Shown here piece by piece: positions 63,075 through 64,000 of a DNA stretch of 64,000 bases. The stretch spans positions 310,001-374,000 of the forward strand of contig CAVWQP010000004.1 of NCBI GenBank assembly GCA_963757125.1, read 5' to 3'. This stretch comes from CAVVSD01 sp963757125. Its GTDB lineage: Bacteria > Actinomycetota > Thermoleophilia > Solirubrobacterales > Solirubrobacteraceae. How positions within the stretch are numbered: position 1 is the stretch's first letter; each line of letters starts with the position of its first letter. The notes under the pieces are model-generated. The model was not told the origin of the DNA, did no database searches, and saw nothing but the letters and a program-made list of their open reading frames with translations. The translations under genes were made by a program, and so were the position numbers.

Positions 63075-63853
63075 AACCCCCAGCCGGCGTAGAGGCGGTC
63101 GGCCTGCTCGGGCGTCGCGTAGTCGTGCGAGCGGCGGAAGCGGCCGTCGTCGCGGACGAACGCGAGGTCGACCTGCGCGAGCGCGCCGTCGAGCGGGCGC
63201 AGGTGGCCGTTGTAGATGTCGTAGACGACGTAGCCGCGGTCGCGCATCGCGCACACGACGTCGCCGAGCTGCGGGTTGGCGCCGTTGAGCTGGAACAGCG
63301 AGACCTCGAGCAGCACGAGCTCGGTCTCCGGCAGGATCGCCTCGGCGCCCGCCAGCACGTCGAGCTCGAACCCCTCGACGTCGACCTTCAGCACGTAGGG
63401 GCCGCGCAGCCCCCGCTCCGCGACGATCGCGTCGACGCGGGCGACCGGCACCTCGCGGCGGGTGACGTCGGCCGCGTCGCCGGAGCGCTCGCCGACGACC
63501 GACGAGCAGGCCAGGACGCGGTGGACGGTCAGCTCGAGCGTCCCCGGCTCGGCGCCGGCCGCGACCTGCGCGACCTCGGCGCCGCGCTCGGCGCGCAGGG
63601 CGTCGAGGGCGGGCGCGTACTCGGTCAGCGGCTCGACGAGCAGCAGCCGCGCGCCGGGGAACGCCGCGTAGAGCTCGGGGGTCCCCGTCGCGACGCCGAC
63701 GTCGACGACGGTCGCCGGCGCGAAGCCCTGCCGGCGCACGTGCTCGAGCACCTCCGGCAGCGTCCTGCGCGGTCCGGCGCCGCGGCGGCGCACCTCGAAG
63801 CCGGTGCGGGCGAGGAGGCCCTTGAGCGTGTCGCGCGCGGCGGCTCGGTCCAT
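63071..63853 (-). CDS. FkbM-family methyltransferase
   Basis: A 260-residue SAM-dependent methyltransferase of the FkbM type: VVDVGVATGTPELYAAFPGA, LLLVEPLTEY and the family motif VLKVDVEGFELDVLAGAEAIL. These enzymes O-methylate sugars or polyketides. ATG 63853 has TAGGCT eight bases upstream. The stop overlaps the converging AbiEi-like gene by four bases. Confidence 0.85.
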   Translation of the reverse strand: MDRAAARDTLKGLLARTGFEVRRRGAGPRRTLPEVLEHVRRQGFAPATVVDVGVATGTPELYAAFPGARLLLVEPLTEYAPALDALRAERGAEVAQVAAGAEPGTLELTVHRVLACSSVVGERSGDAADVTRREVPVARVDAIVAERGLRGPYVLKVDVEGFELDVLAGAEAILPETELVLLEVSLFQLNGANPQLGDVVCAMRDRGYVVYDIYNGHLRPLDGALAQVDLAFVRDDGRFRRSHDYATPEQADRLYAGWGF

Positions 63854-63861
63854 GGGCGCGC

Positions 63862-63867
63862 AGCCTA
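63862..63867 (-). promoter_or_regulatory. -10 box TAGGCT (FkbM gene)
   Basis: TAGGCT eight bases before ATG 63853, overlapping the stop codon of the upstream gene. Confidence 0.5.
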
Positions 63868-64000
63868 GTCAGCGCGCACGAGCACGACCTTCCCCACCGT
63901 CCCCCGCGTCTCGAGCGCCGCGTGCGCCTCGGCCGCGCGGTCGAGCGTGAAGCGCTCGTCGAGGACGGGCTCCAGCGCGCCCGCGGCGACGGCGGCGAGC
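63865..64000 (-). CDS. C-terminus of a quinone oxidoreductase-like MDR protein (partial)
   Basis: The last 44 residues of a zinc-binding dehydrogenase/quinone reductase: LDERFTLDRAAEAHAALETR and GTVGKVVLVRAD. This is the standard ending of NADPH:quinone oxidoreductase-type MDR proteins. The rest lies beyond the window edge. Confidence 0.75.
   Translation of the reverse strand, partial: LAAVAAGALEPVLDERFTLDRAAEAHAALETRGTVGKVVLVRAD

Overview
This window is very GC-rich, gene-dense, high-GC actinobacterial chromosome. I see no tRNA, rRNA, CRISPR array, insertion sequence or prophage, and no gap between genes above about 230 bp. The mix of families (DUF1059, DUF1206, LtrA, AraC regulators with an AraC_binding_2-type sensor, EthD proteins, AbiEi/DUF559-like proteins, LuxR regulators), many GTG/TTG starts, 4-bp ATGA/GTGA overlaps and leaderless promoters suggest a soil member of Thermoleophilia (Solirubrobacterales-like). 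That placement is inference.

Layout. 0-4.8 kb: five-gene plus-strand operon (zinc alcohol dehydrogenase, amidohydrolase, class V aminotransferase, LtrA, MBL-like protein). 4.9-5.9 kb: small genes and a VOC protein. 5.9-10.5 kb: GH63-type glucosidase and glgX. 10.4-14.2 kb: two membrane proteins divergent from a histidine kinase/response regulator pair. 14.1-17.6 kb: lipid head-group genes (two PAP2 phosphatases, a diacylglycerol kinase-like protein, DUF1206). 17.6-25.9 kb: P450, PLP lyase, DUF1059, class II glutamine amidotransferase with a dual cyclic-nucleotide sensor, GGDEF-EAL protein, pentapeptide protein, GNAT, cupin, hexapeptide acetyltransferase. 26-27.9 kb: LOV-domain PP2C phosphatase and an MBL hydrolase.

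28.3-44.7 kb is a catabolic island. It has a CUT2 (ribose-type) ABC importer, four EthD-family proteins, a flavin monooxygenase joined to an alpha/beta hydrolase, an SMP-30 lactonase, an SDR, a SnoaL-like protein, a KstD-like flavoprotein and three AraC regulators. Five promoters inside it share a 28-bp operator-like element (GCAA-N5-GTKCGC-N7-CAAGNC; one copy is degenerate). It lies 18 bp upstream of the -10 box in four cases and 8 bp in the fifth, one helical turn closer. This looks like one AraC-controlled regulon for import and oxidation of an unknown (aromatic, terpenoid or steroid-like) compound, and it is the best candidate for an undescribed system here.

44.8-55.6 kb: Crp/Fnr regulator, a homocysteine methyltransferase-methyltransferase fusion, tandem GAF-LuxR regulators, then a methyl-cycle locus (PfkB kinase, metK, a methyltransferase, MTHFR with a C-terminal Cys-rich domain, SDR) around a structured divergent intergenic region. 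55.6-64 kb: large MalT-like LuxR ATPase, APC permease, small coupled ORFs, AraC, VOC, 6PGDH-like, AbiEi/DUF559-like, FkbM methyltransferase, and the end of a quinone oxidoreductase.

Two global patterns matter to a reader. Many starts are preceded by TANNNT six to nine bases upstream, meaning leaderless mRNAs. And twelve genes carry single-base frameshifts (15 of 17 are extra bases) that each restore a full family match when corrected. These are most likely sequencing or assembly errors rather than decay, except for the degenerate gene at 27.9-28.3 kb.
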